Below, piece by piece: positions 50,358-58,406 of a stretch of DNA of 58,406 nucleotides (position 1 is the stretch's first letter; each line of letters begins with the position of its first letter). The DNA is taken from contig CAUJIP010000071.1 of the NCBI GenBank assembly GCA_963205235.1, positions 1-58,406 of the forward strand. Reading direction: 5' to 3'. Under the pieces are notes generated by a model. That model worked only from the letters and a program-made list of their open reading frames with translations. It ran no database searches and had not been told where the DNA came from. A program made the position numbers and the translations under genes. The DNA comes from Pseudomonadota bacterium. Its GTDB lineage: Bacteria; Pseudomonadota; Alphaproteobacteria; Rhodobacterales; Rhodobacteraceae.

Positions 50358-51521
50358 ATGGATTTCGGGCTGAACGAAGAACAGCAGATGATCGTCGACA
50401 CGACGCGCGCGTTCGTGGAGACGGAGCTTTATCCGCATGAACAACAGGTTGAACGCACGGGCGTCCTGCCGCTGGAGCTGATCCGGGAAATCCAGCAGAA
50501 GGCGATGGCGGCAGGGCTTTACGCCGCCAACATGCCGGTCGAGGTCGGCGGTGCTGGTCTAGATACCCTGTCCTGGCTTTTGTATGAAAAGGAACTGGGT
50601 CGGGCGAACTATGCGCTGCACTGGACCTGCGTGGCGCGGCCGTCGAACATCCTTCTGGCCGGGAACAAGGACCAGCGCGAGCGCTACCTCATGCCCTGCA
50701 TAAGGGGCGAGACCTGGGATTGCCTTGCCATGACCGAACCGGGCGCCGGGTCCGACCTGCGCGGGATGAAGGCCAGCGCGCGGCAGGATGGCAGCGATTG
50801 GGTGCTGAACGGCACCAAGCATTTCATCAGCCACGCCGACCTTGCGGGCTTTGCGATCTGCTTCATGGCATCCGGCGAGGAACAGACCCCGCGCGGCCCC
50901 AAAAAGCTGATCACCGCCTTCTTCGTCGACAAGGGCACGCCGGGCTTCAACGTCCGCGAAGGCTATCGCAACGTCTCGCACCGGGGCTACACCAACGCCG
51001 TGCTGGAGTTCGACGACTGCCGCGTGCCCGCCGAGAATGTGCTGGGTGAGGTCCACAAGGGCTTTGAAGTCGCCAACTCGTGGCTGGGGGCCACGCGCCT
51101 GCAGGTCGCCTCCACCTGCCTTGGCCGCGCCGAACGCGCGCTGGGCCACGCGATCAGCTATGCCGCCGAGCGCAAGCAGTTCGGCCAGCAGATCAGCAAG
51201 TTCCAGGGCGTCAGCTTCAAACTGGCCGACATGGCGATGGAGCTGAAAGCGGCGGAACTCCTGACGCGGGAGGCGGCGTGGAAATATGACCAGGGTACGG
51301 TGAGTGAGGCCGACATGTCGATGGCCAAGCTGAAGGCGACCGAAGTGCTGGCGATGGTGGCCGACGAGGCGATCCAGATCCACGGCGGCATGGGCCTGAT
51401 GGACGAATTGCCGCTTGAACGCATCTGGCGCGACAGCCGGGTAGAGCGGATCTGGGAAGGCACCTCGGAAATCCAGCGCCACATCATCAGCCGCGAGTTG
51501 CTGCGGGCGGTTGGGGGTTGA
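50358..51521 (+). CDS. Acyl-CoA dehydrogenase, probable gamma-butyrobetainyl-CoA type
   Basis: This 387-residue FAD-dependent acyl-CoA dehydrogenase has CLAMTEPGAGSDLRGMKASA (FAD/substrate region), WVLNGTKHFISHADLAGFAI, ERKQFGQQISKFQGVSFKLA and IQIHGGMGLMDELPLERIWR, followed by EGTSEIQRHIISREL. All are standard for the family. Its place between the carnitine genes, a CoA ligase and a CaiD-like crotonase suggests oxidation of gamma-butyrobetainyl-CoA to crotonobetainyl-CoA (or the reverse, as in CaiA). The substrate is inferred from context. The gene is followed by 257 bases containing an inverted pair of repeats. Confidence 0.9.
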   Translation: MDFGLNEEQQMIVDTTRAFVETELYPHEQQVERTGVLPLELIREIQQKAMAAGLYAANMPVEVGGAGLDTLSWLLYEKELGRANYALHWTCVARPSNILLAGNKDQRERYLMPCIRGETWDCLAMTEPGAGSDLRGMKASARQDGSDWVLNGTKHFISHADLAGFAICFMASGEEQTPRGPKKLITAFFVDKGTPGFNVREGYRNVSHRGYTNAVLEFDDCRVPAENVLGEVHKGFEVANSWLGATRLQVASTCLGRAERALGHAISYAAERKQFGQQISKFQGVSFKLADMAMELKAAELLTREAAWKYDQGTVSEADMSMAKLKATEVLAMVADEAIQIHGGMGLMDELPLERIWRDSRVERIWEGTSEIQRHIISRELLRAVGG

Positions 51522-51530
51522 TCCGTCGGA

Positions 51531-51585
51531 CCGGGGGCGCTTCGCCCCCCGGACCCCCAGAGGATATTTGAAAACAGAAGAAGCA
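51531..51585 (+). repeat. GGATATTTG repeat, copy f (with GC hairpin)
   Basis: Hairpin CCGGGGGCG CTT CGCCCCCGG-like (51531-51552), then ACCCCCAGAGGATATTTGAA and AACAGAAGAAG. It faces copy g across about 125 bases, making a large inverted repeat inside the operon. Confidence 0.75.
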
Positions 51586-51708
51586 ACGAAATGTTAACCT
51601 CGAATCGTCATCATGGGATCACGGTACAGGCGGGGACGCCGATGACCGTAACGGGAGAAGGCGCCTCGTTCGGCATGTCCGGGCGAGGCGTTTCTATGCC
51701 AATGCCTA

Positions 51709-51752
51709 TCTTCTGTTCCCAAATATCCCGGGGTCCGGGGCAGAGCCCCGGG
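51709..51752 (-). repeat. GGATATTTG repeat, copy g (inverted)
   Basis: On the minus strand it reads CCGGGGC TCT GCCCCGG, then ACCCCGGGATATTTGGGAAC and AGAAGATAGG. It is opposite in orientation to copy f, upstream of the acyl-CoA ligase gene. Confidence 0.75.
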
Positions 51753-51778
51753 ATTGATGCCGCAAAGGGAGGCCGGGC

Positions 51779-53767
51779 ATGAGCCGCCTTGACCGTCTCC
51801 TCCGCCCCAAGACCATCGCCGTCCTTGGCGCGGGTTGGGCGCGCAATGTCATTGAGCAGTGCCAGAAGATGGGTTTCAAGGGTCAGGTCTGGCCTGTCCA
51901 TCCGACCCGCTCTGAAATCGGGGGCCTCAAGGCCTATCCCAGCCTTGCCGACCTACCCTCGGCCCCGGACGCGACTTTCATCGGTGTCAACCGCTTTGCC
52001 ACCATCGACGTCGTGGCCGAACTGAACGCCATGGGTGCGGGGGGCGCGATCTGTTTCGCTTCCGGCTGGACCGAGGCCGGGGAACCGGGCCTGCAAGACA
52101 AGCTTGTCGCCGCCGCAGCGGACATGCCGATCCTTGGCCCGAACTGCTATGGCGTGATCAACAACCTTGACGGCGCGCTACTGTGGCCCGACCAGCACGG
52201 CGGCATCCCCGTCGACAAGGGCGTGGCGCTGGTCAGCCAGTCCTCGAACATCGTCATCAACATGGGCATGCAGCAGCGCGGCCTGCCGGTCGCCTATGTC
52301 GCCTGTCTGGGTAATGCCGCCGTGGTGGGGCTGGCCGAACTGACCGGGGCGCTTCTGGACGATCCGCGCGTGACGGCGGTCGGGCTTTACATCGAAGGCA
52401 TCGACGATGCCCCGGCCTTTGCCGCGCTGGCGGAAAAGGCCCGTGCGATGGGCAAGGGCGTGGTCGCGATCAAGTCGGGCAAGACGGAACTCTCGCGCAC
52501 CGCTGCGGCCAGCCATACTGCCTCACTGGCCGGTGGGGGCGCGGCTTCCAGCGCGTTCCTGCGGCAGATCGGGGTGGCCGAGGTCAACACGCCCTCCGAA
52601 CTGATCGAGACGCTGAAGATCTTCCACGTCCACGGGCCGCAGATCGGCACCCGCATCTGTTCGCTGTCCTGTTCGGGCGGCGAGGCGGGGCTGGTCGCCG
52701 ACCTTGCAGCGCCGTATGGCATCGACTTCCCGCCAGTGCCGCAGCCCACACATGACCGGCTGTTTGCCGTGCTGGGCGAGATCCCGACGATCTCCAACCC
52801 CTTGGATTACCACACCTTCATTTGGGGTGACGGGCCCAAGACGACCGAGGTTTTCTCTGCCATGCTCGACGCATATGACGCCGGCATCTACATCATCGAC
52901 TCGCCCCGCCCCGACCGGTGCGATCCCTCCGGCTATGACCCTGCCTTCGCCGCCATTACCGCCGCGCAGAAGGCGACCGGCAAGATTGCCTTCCCCGTCG
53001 CCTCGATGATGGAGAACTTTGGCGAGACCCGGGTTCAGGCGATGATGGAAGACGGCGTCTGCGCGCTTCTGGGCCTTGAAACCGCGCTGGCTGCGATCAA
53101 GGCGGCGCAGACCCCGGCAGGCGTTCCCGGCTGGCGGCCTGCTCCTGCCCTTCCCCCGCGTGAGACGCGGATGCTGACCGAGGCGGAAGGCAAGGCGCTT
53201 CTGGCCAAGGCAGGCGTTCCGGTGCCGGGGGCAGAGACAGGCGCGACGATTGCCGAAGTGGCGGCGAAGGTGCGCTTTAGCGCACCCTACGTGCTGAAAG
53301 GCCTTGGCTTTGCCCACAAGACCGAGGCCGGGGCCGTGCGGCTGGGGCTTTCTACCCTTGAGGGTCAGGCGGAAATGCCGGGCGCAACCGGCTATCTGGT
53401 CGAGGAGATGATCACCGGCGCGGTCGGGGAAATCCTCTTGGGCCTGCGCCGCGACCCCGTCTATGGCGCCACGCTGACGCTGGGCATGGGGGGCGTCACG
53501 GCGGAAGTTCTGGCCGACACGGTGACGCTGGTCCTGCCCGCGACCAAGGCACAGGTGTTGGAGGCCGCGAAACGCCTGCGGCTTTGGCCCCTGCTGGATG
53601 GCTATCGCGGGCGGCCCAAGGCCGACATGGCAGCACTGGCCGAAATCGCCGTCAAGCTGGGCGAGCTGATGCTGGCCGACGAGAGCCTTGAGGAAATCGA
53701 AATCAACCCCGTCCTCGTGCGCGAAAAAGGTGCCGTCGCGGTGGATGCATTGATCAGGAGAGTGTGA
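51779..53767 (+). CDS. ADP-forming acyl-CoA synthetase (acetate-CoA ligase family)
   Basis: This 662-residue protein has three parts. Residues 1-~130 are a CoA-binding Rossmann domain (TIAVLGAGWARNVIEQCQKM). Residues ~145-440 are succinyl-CoA-ligase-like (ALVSQSSNIVINMGMQQRGL; TAAASHTASLAGG). Residues ~455-660 are ATP-grasp (AGVPVPG...APYVLKGLGFAHKTEAGAVR; IEINPVLV). Such enzymes make acyl-CoA from an acid, CoA and ATP, yielding ADP and phosphate. Here it probably activates gamma-butyrobetaine, crotonobetaine or carnitine, replacing the AMP-forming CaiC type; this is inferred from context. The ATG follows AAAGGGAGGCCGGGC. Confidence 0.92.
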   Translation: MSRLDRLLRPKTIAVLGAGWARNVIEQCQKMGFKGQVWPVHPTRSEIGGLKAYPSLADLPSAPDATFIGVNRFATIDVVAELNAMGAGGAICFASGWTEAGEPGLQDKLVAAAADMPILGPNCYGVINNLDGALLWPDQHGGIPVDKGVALVSQSSNIVINMGMQQRGLPVAYVACLGNAAVVGLAELTGALLDDPRVTAVGLYIEGIDDAPAFAALAEKARAMGKGVVAIKSGKTELSRTAAASHTASLAGGGAASSAFLRQIGVAEVNTPSELIETLKIFHVHGPQIGTRICSLSCSGGEAGLVADLAAPYGIDFPPVPQPTHDRLFAVLGEIPTISNPLDYHTFIWGDGPKTTEVFSAMLDAYDAGIYIIDSPRPDRCDPSGYDPAFAAITAAQKATGKIAFPVASMMENFGETRVQAMMEDGVCALLGLETALAAIKAAQTPAGVPGWRPAPALPPRETRMLTEAEGKALLAKAGVPVPGAETGATIAEVAAKVRFSAPYVLKGLGFAHKTEAGAVRLGLSTLEGQAEMPGATGYLVEEMITGAVGEILLGLRRDPVYGATLTLGMGGVTAEVLADTVTLVLPATKAQVLEAAKRLRLWPLLDGYRGRPKADMAALAEIAVKLGELMLADESLEEIEINPVLVREKGAVAVDALIRRV

Positions 53768-54570
53768 TGCCGGGAATGGAAATGCGGACAGAAGGCCCGA
53801 TCAAGACCCGCCGTGAAGGTGCCATTCTTGAGGTGACGCTGGACGCGCCCAAGGCCAATGCGATCAGCCTGAAGACCAGCCGGGTGATGGGGCTGGTGTT
53901 CCGCGACTTCCGCGATGATGACTCCCTGAGGGTCTGCATCATCCGCGCGGCGGGCGAGAAATTCTTTTGCCCCGGCTGGGACCTGAAGGCGGCTGCCGAG
54001 GGCGACGCGGTCGATGGCGACTATGGGGTGGGCGGCTTTGCGGGCCTGCAGGAACTACCGAACCTGAACAAGCCGGTCATCGCCGCCGTTCAGGGCATCT
54101 GCTGCGGTGGCGGGCTGGAGTTCGCGCTGTCCGCCGACCTGATCCTGTGTTCGACGAACGCGACCTTTGCCCTGCCCGAAATCCGGTCGGGTACGGTCGC
54201 GGACGCGGCCTCGATCAAGCTGCCGAAACGCATCCCCTATCACGTCGCGATGGACCTCCTCCTGACCGGCCGCTGGTTCGACGCCGAAGAGGCGCACCGC
54301 TGGGGCATCGTCAAGGAAATCTGCGCGCCCGAGGACCTTTTGGCCAAGACCTGGGAGCTGGCACGGCTGCTGGAATCCGGCCCCCCGCTGGTCTATGCCG
54401 CGATCAAGGAAGTCGTGCGCGAGGCCGAAAACATGCGCTTTCAGGACGCCCTCAACCGGATCACCAAACGGCAGATGCCGACGGTCGACCGGCTGTATTC
54501 CAGCGAGGATCAGCTGGAAGGCGCGAAGGCCTTTGCCGAAAAGCGTGACCCGGTCTGGAAGGGGCGGTAG
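53767..54570 (+). CDS. Enoyl-CoA hydratase/crotonase, CaiD-like
   Basis: This 267-residue crotonase has GEKFFCPGWDLKAAAEGDAV and AAVQGICCGGGLEFALSADL forming the oxyanion hole, LPEIRSGTVADAASIKLPKR with the active-site region, and TGRWFDAEEAHRWGIV, a family hallmark. It likely hydrates crotonobetainyl-CoA to carnitinyl-CoA, linking the downstream genes to the carnitine dehydrogenase. The ATG at 53767 overlaps the stop of the ligase gene (TGATG). The substrate is inferred from the operon. A large hairpin follows the stop. Confidence 0.9.
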   Translation: MPGMEMRTEGPIKTRREGAILEVTLDAPKANAISLKTSRVMGLVFRDFRDDDSLRVCIIRAAGEKFFCPGWDLKAAAEGDAVDGDYGVGGFAGLQELPNLNKPVIAAVQGICCGGGLEFALSADLILCSTNATFALPEIRSGTVADAASIKLPKRIPYHVAMDLLLTGRWFDAEEAHRWGIVKEICAPEDLLAKTWELARLLESGPPLVYAAIKEVVREAENMRFQDALNRITKRQMPTVDRLYSSEDQLEGAKAFAEKRDPVWKGR

Positions 54571-54619
54571 GGTGGGCAATCCGCCCACGCGCGCCTGACG
54601 TGGGCAGATTGCCCACCCT
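54569..54619. repeat. Long GGTGGGCAAT hairpin after the crotonase gene
   Basis: AGGGTGGGCAAT (54569-54580) pairs with ATTGCCCACCCT (54608-54619), and inside it GCCCACG (54583-54589) pairs with CGTGGGC (54599-54605). The arms match the palindrome at 37275-37294. It overlaps the crotonase stop codon and may terminate or stabilise the carnitine transcript. Confidence 0.75.
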
Positions 54620-54633
54620 GCAGGGAGTGTCCG

Positions 54634-55104
54634 ATGCCCAACCACGACTACACCACCCGCATCCTCTGGACCGGCAACCGGGGCGAGGGGACGGCGCATT
54701 ACAAGGCCTATGATCGGACCTGGGACATCGCGGTTCCGGGGAAGGAACCCGTCCACTGCTCGAACGACCCGCTTCTGGGCGGTGACCCATCGAAGATGAA
54801 CCCCGAGGACCTGCTCCTCTCAGCCCTCTCCTCCTGCCACATGCTCTGGTATCTGCACTACGCCAGCGATGCGGGGATCGTCGTCACTGCCTATTCCGAC
54901 GCGCCCCTTGGCGTGGGCGAAGTCGGACGCGGAGGGGCGGGGCGGTTCGTCAAGGCGACCTTGCGGCCACAGGTGACGGTGAAACCGGGCACCGATCTGG
55001 CCAAGGCCGAGGCGATCCATCACCGCATCCACGAGGTCTGCTTCATCGCCCGGTCGGTGAACTTTCCAGTCGACTACGCGCCGACTTTCCTGGTTGAAGC
55101 CTGA
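54634..55104 (+). CDS. OsmC family peroxiredoxin-like protein
   Basis: This 156-residue OsmC/Ohr-fold protein has LLLSALSSCHMLWYLHYAS, which holds the first cysteine (about residue 68), and IHEVCFIARSVNFPVDY, which holds the second (about residue 130). These form the peroxidatic pair that reduces organic hydroperoxides. The N-terminal NHDYTTRILWTGNRGEGTAH is the usual opening. The ATG follows GCAGGGAGTGTCCG. It comes after the carnitine operon hairpin and before copy 3 of the structured repeat, so it is probably an independent unit. Confidence 0.9.
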   Translation: MPNHDYTTRILWTGNRGEGTAHYKAYDRTWDIAVPGKEPVHCSNDPLLGGDPSKMNPEDLLLSALSSCHMLWYLHYASDAGIVVTAYSDAPLGVGEVGRGGAGRFVKATLRPQVTVKPGTDLAKAEAIHHRIHEVCFIARSVNFPVDYAPTFLVEA

Positions 55105-55120
55105 CAGGCTGCCCGCCTGC

Positions 55121-55170
55121 GACTTCGTCACTCCTCGCCGGACGCCCGCGACGGGAAGACGAAGTCGAAC
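55121..55170 (+). repeat. Structured dispersed repeat GACTTCGTC/CTCCTCG, copy 3
   Basis: GACTTCGTC (55121-55129) pairs with GACGAAGTC (55158-55166). CTCCTCG (55131-55137) is present but its partner CGAGGAG is not; the right end reads CGAACGAAAGG. It is positioned 17 bases after the OsmC gene stop codon. Confidence 0.75.
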
Positions 55171-55186
55171 GAAAGGCCGCTCTGGC

Positions 55187-55205
55187 TGCGACACAATCTG
55201 TCGCA
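55187..55205. promoter_or_regulatory. Candidate operator upstream of the GMC oxidoreductase gene
   Basis: TGCGACA CAATC TGTCGCA is a 7-bp perfect inverted repeat. A third half-site TGCGACG lies at 55220-55226. It is 59 bases upstream of the start codon and could bind a dimeric regulator. Confidence 0.4.
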
Positions 55206-55263
55206 AATCGGTTGGTCCGCTGCGACGCCTGTGATTAGGGTGACCCCGATCCCGGAGGGCGAC

Positions 55264-56877
55264 ATGGACGAAACCGATTACATCATCGTTGGCGCGGGCA
55301 GCGCCGGTTCCGTTCTGGCAGATCGGCTTTCGGCCAGTGGCAAGCACAAGGTCACGGTGCTGGAAGCGGGGGGAACCGACCGGCGCTTCTATGTCCAACT
55401 GCCTCTCGGTTATGGGAAATTGTTCTACGATCCGGCGGTCAACTGGATGTACCAGACCGAACCCGATCCGGGCCTGAACGGCAACCGCGACCACTGGCCG
55501 CGCGGCAAGATCCTGGGCGGGTCGTCAAGCATCAATGCGATGGTCTGGATCCGGGGCCAGCGGCAGGACTATGAAGACTGGGGCCGCGACAATCCGGGCT
55601 GGGGCTGGGACGACTGCCTGCAGGCCTACAAGGCGATGGAAGACACCGAAGCCGGGGCTGATGACTGGCGCGGAAAGGGCGGGCCCTTGTTCGTGTCGGC
55701 CAACAAGTCCGGCCTGCACCCCCTTGTCGGGAATTACCTTGCCGCTTGCAACGAGGCGGGGCTGGCAACGAACCCCGATTTCAACGGGGCCGTGCAAGAG
55801 GGCGCTGGCATTTATCAGATGACGATCAAGGGCGCCCGCCGCAATTCCGCCGCCCGTGCCTTTTTGCGGCCCGCGATGAAGCGAGAAAATCTGCGCGTTA
55901 CAACAAGGGCTTTGGTGACGCGGGTCCTCATCGAAGATGGCCGCGCGGTCGGGGTGGAATATCGGCAGGGCGGGGTGACAAAGGTCTTGCGCGCCAGGGC
56001 CGAGGTGATCCTGTCGGGTGGCTCGATCAACTCTCCCCAGCTTCTGATGCTGTCGGGAATCGGGCCGGGGTCCGATCTGCATGGGCTCGGGATTCCGGTC
56101 CTGCAAAGCAACATGAATGTCGGCCAGAACCTCAGCGACCATCAGGGCATCAACTATACCTGGTCGATGAAGGTCCCGACCTACAATGACGAGCTGCGGC
56201 CCTGGTGGGGCAAGCTGCGCGCCGGGATGCAGTATTTCCTGGGCGGCGGCGGCCCGCTGGCCAAGTCGATCAACCATGCCGGCGGCTTCTTCCGCACAAG
56301 GCCGGGGTTGGATCGGCCCAATATGCAGCTGTATTTTCAGGCTTTTTCCACCCTTATTCCCCGCAACGGCGAACGACCGCTGCTCACTCCCGACCCCTGG
56401 TCGGGAATGTCCATCGGCCTGTCGAACTGCCGCCCGACCAGTCGTGGCAATATCCGGCTTCGGACCGCCAGCGCGGAGGACCATCCGGTCATCACCGCCA
56501 ATGCCTTTTCAACCGACCATGACGTGCAGGAAATGCTTGAGGCGGTGAAATTCCTGCGTCACATCGCGGCCCAACCTGCCATGGCGCGGCTGATCAAGGA
56601 AGAACTGCGCCCGGGGCCGAAAATCCAGTCGGATGAAGCGCTTATCGACGACTTCCGGTCACGCTCGGGCACCGTTTACCACCCAAGCTGCACCTGCCGG
56701 ATGGGCAAGGACGCCGCGACCTCGGTCGTCGATGCCCGGCTGCGGGTGCATGGCGTCGCGGGGTTGCGGGTGGTGGATGCCAGCGCCTTCCCGACGATCA
56801 TCGCCGGGAATACCAACGCGCCCGCGATGATGCTGGGTTGGAAAGGGGCCGAGGCGATCCTCGCCGATGCACGCTAG
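55264..56877 (+). CDS. GMC oxidoreductase, choline dehydrogenase-like
   Basis: This 537-residue flavoprotein has [20 protein letters not shown] (FAD-binding beta-alpha-beta), [29 protein letters not shown] (GMC signature 1) and [17 protein letters not shown] (signature 2). The active-site histidine is in [10 protein letters not shown] and the conserved Asn in NTNAPAMM. It oxidises a primary alcohol; choline to betaine aldehyde is the best-known case and would fit the glycine betaine theme, but this is inferred. The ATG at 55264 follows CCGGAGGGCGAC. It overlaps the convergent gshB by four bases. Confidence 0.9.
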   Translation: MDETDYIIVGAGSAGSVLADRLSASGKHKVTVLEAGGTDRRFYVQLPLGYGKLFYDPAVNWMYQTEPDPGLNGNRDHWPRGKILGGSSSINAMVWIRGQRQDYEDWGRDNPGWGWDDCLQAYKAMEDTEAGADDWRGKGGPLFVSANKSGLHPLVGNYLAACNEAGLATNPDFNGAVQEGAGIYQMTIKGARRNSAARAFLRPAMKRENLRVTTRALVTRVLIEDGRAVGVEYRQGGVTKVLRARAEVILSGGSINSPQLLMLSGIGPGSDLHGLGIPVLQSNMNVGQNLSDHQGINYTWSMKVPTYNDELRPWWGKLRAGMQYFLGGGGPLAKSINHAGGFFRTRPGLDRPNMQLYFQAFSTLIPRNGERPLLTPDPWSGMSIGLSNCRPTSRGNIRLRTASAEDHPVITANAFSTDHDVQEMLEAVKFLRHIAAQPAMARLIKEELRPGPKIQSDEALIDDFRSRSGTVYHPSCTCRMGKDAATSVVDARLRVHGVAGLRVVDASAFPTIIAGNTNAPAMMLGWKGAEAILADAR

Positions 56878-57815
56878 GCGCGTTTCGCCTCGATCACTTC
56901 CCAGATGCGCTTGGCGGTATTGGTGCCGTCAAACCGCTCCAGCTCTTGAATGCCGGTGGGCGAGGTCACGTTGATCTCGGTCAGCCAGTCGCCGATCACA
57001 TCGATCCCGACAAAGACCTGCCCCTTTTCCTTCAGGACCGGGCCGATGGTCCGGCAAATCTCCAGGTCGCGCTCGGTCAGGCCCACCTTTTCGGGCCGCC
57101 CGCCCGCGTGCATGTTCGACCGCGTCTCGCCCGCCTGCGGCACCCGGTTGATGGCACCGACCGGCTCGCCATCGACCAGGATCACCCGCTTGTCGCCCTT
57201 GGAGACGTCCGGCAGGAATTTCTGCACGATCAAGGGCTCGCGGTTGATGCCCATGAACAACTCGTGCAGCGAAGACAGGTTGCGGTCATTCGGGTCCAGC
57301 CGGAACACACCCGCCCCGCCGTTGCCATACAATGGCTTCAGGATGATATCGCCATGCCGCGCCTTGAATGCCCGGATCGTCGCCAGATCGCGGGCGATTG
57401 CTGTGGGCGGCGTCAGGGTCGGAAAGCGCAGCACCAACAGCTTTTCCGGGCAGTTTCGCACCCAGAACGGATCGTTCACCACCAGCGTCTTCGGGTGGAT
57501 CATCTCCAACAGATGCGTCGTGGTGATATAACCCATGTCGAACGGCGGGTCCTGCCGCAGCCAGACGACGTCATAGGTGCCAAGGTCAACCTCGGTTTCC
57601 TCGCCATAGGTCACATGGTTGCCAAGCTCACGCCGGACCTCGATCGGCCAACCCCGCGCCAAGACCCGGCCTTCAACATAGGCCAATCGGTCGGGCGTAT
57701 AGAAAAACAGCGAATGCCCGCGCTCCTGCGCCTCAAGCGCGATGCGAAAGGTCGAATCGCCGTTGATGTTGACGGATCCGATCGGGTCCATCTGCAGGGC
57801 AACTTTCAGGGCCAT
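56874..57815 (-). CDS. gshB: Glutathione synthase
   Basis: This 313-residue ATP-grasp ligase joins gamma-glutamylcysteine and glycine. [20 protein letters not shown] is the N-terminal domain opening, [18 protein letters not shown] the ATP-binding lid, and [20 protein letters not shown] the metal-binding C-terminal core. The ATG at 57815 follows GTGGAGCGTATC; an upstream in-frame GTG at 57827 is less likely. It lies 57 bases after yraN in the order rsmI-yraN-gshB, a frequent alphaproteobacterial arrangement. Glutathione supplies the two GST proteins encoded earlier in the window. Confidence 0.97.
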   Translation of the reverse strand: MALKVALQMDPIGSVNINGDSTFRIALEAQERGHSLFFYTPDRLAYVEGRVLARGWPIEVRRELGNHVTYGEETEVDLGTYDVVWLRQDPPFDMGYITTTHLLEMIHPKTLVVNDPFWVRNCPEKLLVLRFPTLTPPTAIARDLATIRAFKARHGDIILKPLYGNGGAGVFRLDPNDRNLSSLHELFMGINREPLIVQKFLPDVSKGDKRVILVDGEPVGAINRVPQAGETRSNMHAGGRPEKVGLTERDLEICRTIGPVLKEKGQVFVGIDVIGDWLTEINVTSPTGIQELERFDGTNTAKRIWEVIEAKRA

Positions 57816-57872
57816 GATACGCTCCACCGGGGTTTCGGTAGAGTGATGACCGAAGCCGCAGGAAGATGCAAT

Positions 57873-58271
57873 TCAGCCCGCGAAGGCGTTTTCGATCACG
57901 TCAATCCGGCCCATCCCATCGACCAGCGCCAGATCGATGCGGACATCGGTCAAAAGCCCCTTGGGTTCCCCGGCCAGAAATTCATCGACCGTCGCGAAAA
58001 TCCGACCGATCTGGCCCTGCGACAGATGCGAAGCGGCAAGGTCATGGGTCCGGCTTTGCTTGACTTCGACAAAGATCACTTCATCACCTTGCCGACCGAT
58101 CAGATCGATTTCGCCGGTGATCCCGCGCCAGTTCTGCGCGCAAATCGCAATTCCCCGGTCTTCATAGTGCCGCGCGACGGCGCCTTCGGCGGCATGGCCC
58201 GCATGGTAATTCTGCAGGCCCCGCGCAGATTTGCGGGTGCGAACTGCCGAAGGGGCGAAATCGAAGGGCAT
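57873..58271 (-). CDS. yraN: YraN family (UPF0102) endonuclease-like protein
   Basis: This 132-residue protein has a PD-(D/E)xK nuclease-like fold: GHAAEGAVARHYEDRGIAIC is the N-terminal helix and GEIDLIGRQGDEVIFVEVKQ carries the conserved Glu-Asp and ExK residues. UPF0102 proteins resemble Holliday-junction resolvases, but the function is unproven. The ATG at 58271 is five bases after the rsmI stop codon, and the ribosome binding site AAGGATTAGG spans that stop, so the genes are translationally coupled. Confidence 0.93.
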   Translation of the reverse strand: MPFDFAPSAVRTRKSARGLQNYHAGHAAEGAVARHYEDRGIAICAQNWRGITGEIDLIGRQGDEVIFVEVKQSRTHDLAASHLSQGQIGRIFATVDEFLAGEPKGLLTDVRIDLALVDGMGRIDVIENAFAG

Positions 58272-58276
58272 CGGAC

Positions 58277-58406
58277 CTAATCCTTGGGTCGGGAAAGCGC
58301 GATCTGGTACGCAATTTTGCGCGACACGCCCAAAGTTTGCGACACAAAAGTTGCGGCATCCTTAACGCGCATCGTCTTCAGCGCCTGATCAAGCGCCGCC
58401 TCGATC
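58277..58406 (-). CDS. rsmI: 16S rRNA (cytidine-1402 2'-O)-methyltransferase, 3' end only
   Basis: Only the last 42 codons lie in the window. They read IEAALDQALKTMRVKDAATF, then VSQTLGVSRKIAYQIALSRP and KD, which is the C-terminal HTH-like tail of RsmI. The gene enters from the right edge and ends at a TAG at 58277-58279. RsmI methylates C1402 in the ribosomal P site. Its linkage to yraN is common and supports the call. Confidence 0.9.
   Translation of the reverse strand, partial: IEAALDQALKTMRVKDAATFVSQTLGVSRKIAYQIALSRPKD

Noticed and set aside
51591-51782. Small plus-strand ORF between the acyl-CoA dehydrogenase and ligase genes
   Set aside because: It runs through repeat copy g and its hairpins, and the encoded peptide has no features of a real protein.
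56838-58280. Long plus-strand reading frame across gshB and yraN
   Set aside because: Both minus-strand genes are well supported and conserved in order with rsmI; the plus frame lacks motifs.
1-58406. Search for insertion sequences, integrases, prophage genes or attachment sites
   Set aside because: No transposase, integrase or phage protein was seen, and the tRNA-Val gene has no adjacent integrase or repeated 3' fragment.

Overview
The window is a high-GC, gene-dense chromosomal segment of an alphaproteobacterium, almost certainly a member of the Rhodobacterales (Rhodobacter/Paracoccus-like). Supporting this are a petABC operon whose cytochrome b has its four haem histidines at the same positions as in Rhodobacter capsulatus (97/111/198/212), a Cys-poor alphaproteobacterial L36 protein, the DUF6638/DUF1523 gene set, a FAD-oxidoreductase-SelD fusion, and intergenic repeats containing GGATATTTG that I associate with this group. 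No IS element, prophage, rRNA or CRISPR array was seen. The assignment rests on reading the proteins and not on a database search.

Layout. 1-1.8 kb: tail of an Ala/Glu-rich protein, then argG with a strong terminator. 1.9-7.6 kb (minus): a tightly coupled operon of class IV aminotransferase, phytanoyl-CoA dioxygenase-like protein, sulfotransferase-like protein, secreted TAP-type hydrolase and a membrane protein. 7.8-22.9 kb: mixed housekeeping genes (lipoprotein hydrolase, FAH-family enzyme, epimerase, methyltransferase, AMP nucleosidase, HU, VOC protein, EamA exporter, GST with a divergent WYL regulator, zinc-ribbon DinB, secreted hydrolase, N-formylglutamate amidohydrolase, tRNA-Val, L36, PaiB-like protein, second GST, PAP2 protein). 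23.2-25.9 kb: petABC (cytochrome bc1). 26-29.4 kb (minus): thiBPQ thiamine uptake under a TPP riboswitch. 29.5-33.2 kb: a small membrane protein; a low-GC two-gene unit (DUF2188 plus a TIR/deoxyribosyltransferase-like protein); then DUF6638, a two-TM protein and DUF1523. 33.3-36.5 kb: SelD fusion facing mnmH, a selenium-to-tRNA pair. 36.6-43 kb: DUF1287 protein, LigB-type dioxygenase, amino-acid ABC binding protein and permease followed by a fused aconitase X, and a cytochrome P450. 43.1-46.1 kb: M3 oligopeptidase, a Cys-rich unknown and MgtC. 46.1-54.6 kb: a carnitine/gamma-butyrobetaine catabolic locus with its GlxA-type regulator. 54.6-58.4 kb: OsmC protein, GMC (choline dehydrogenase-like) oxidoreductase, then rsmI-yraN-gshB on the minus strand.

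How the genes work together. The clearest pathway is carnitine degradation. A carnitine dehydrogenase-thioesterase fusion and a BKACE (DUF849) enzyme take L-carnitine through dehydrocarnitine and betainyl-CoA to glycine betaine. A downstream acyl-CoA dehydrogenase, an ADP-forming acyl-CoA ligase and a CaiD-like crotonase plausibly feed gamma-butyrobetaine or crotonobetaine into it. The fused aconitase X beside an amino-acid transporter suggests uptake and dehydration of a hydroxyproline-type compound. SelD and MnmH together make 2-selenouridine in tRNA.

The most novel items are the low-GC DUF2188/TIR-like pair, the aminotransferase/PhyH/sulfotransferase operon, and at least three families of structured intergenic repeats. 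One repeat family has two interleaved inverted repeats; another is a mosaic element in which the sequence of one hairpin changes while its architecture is kept.
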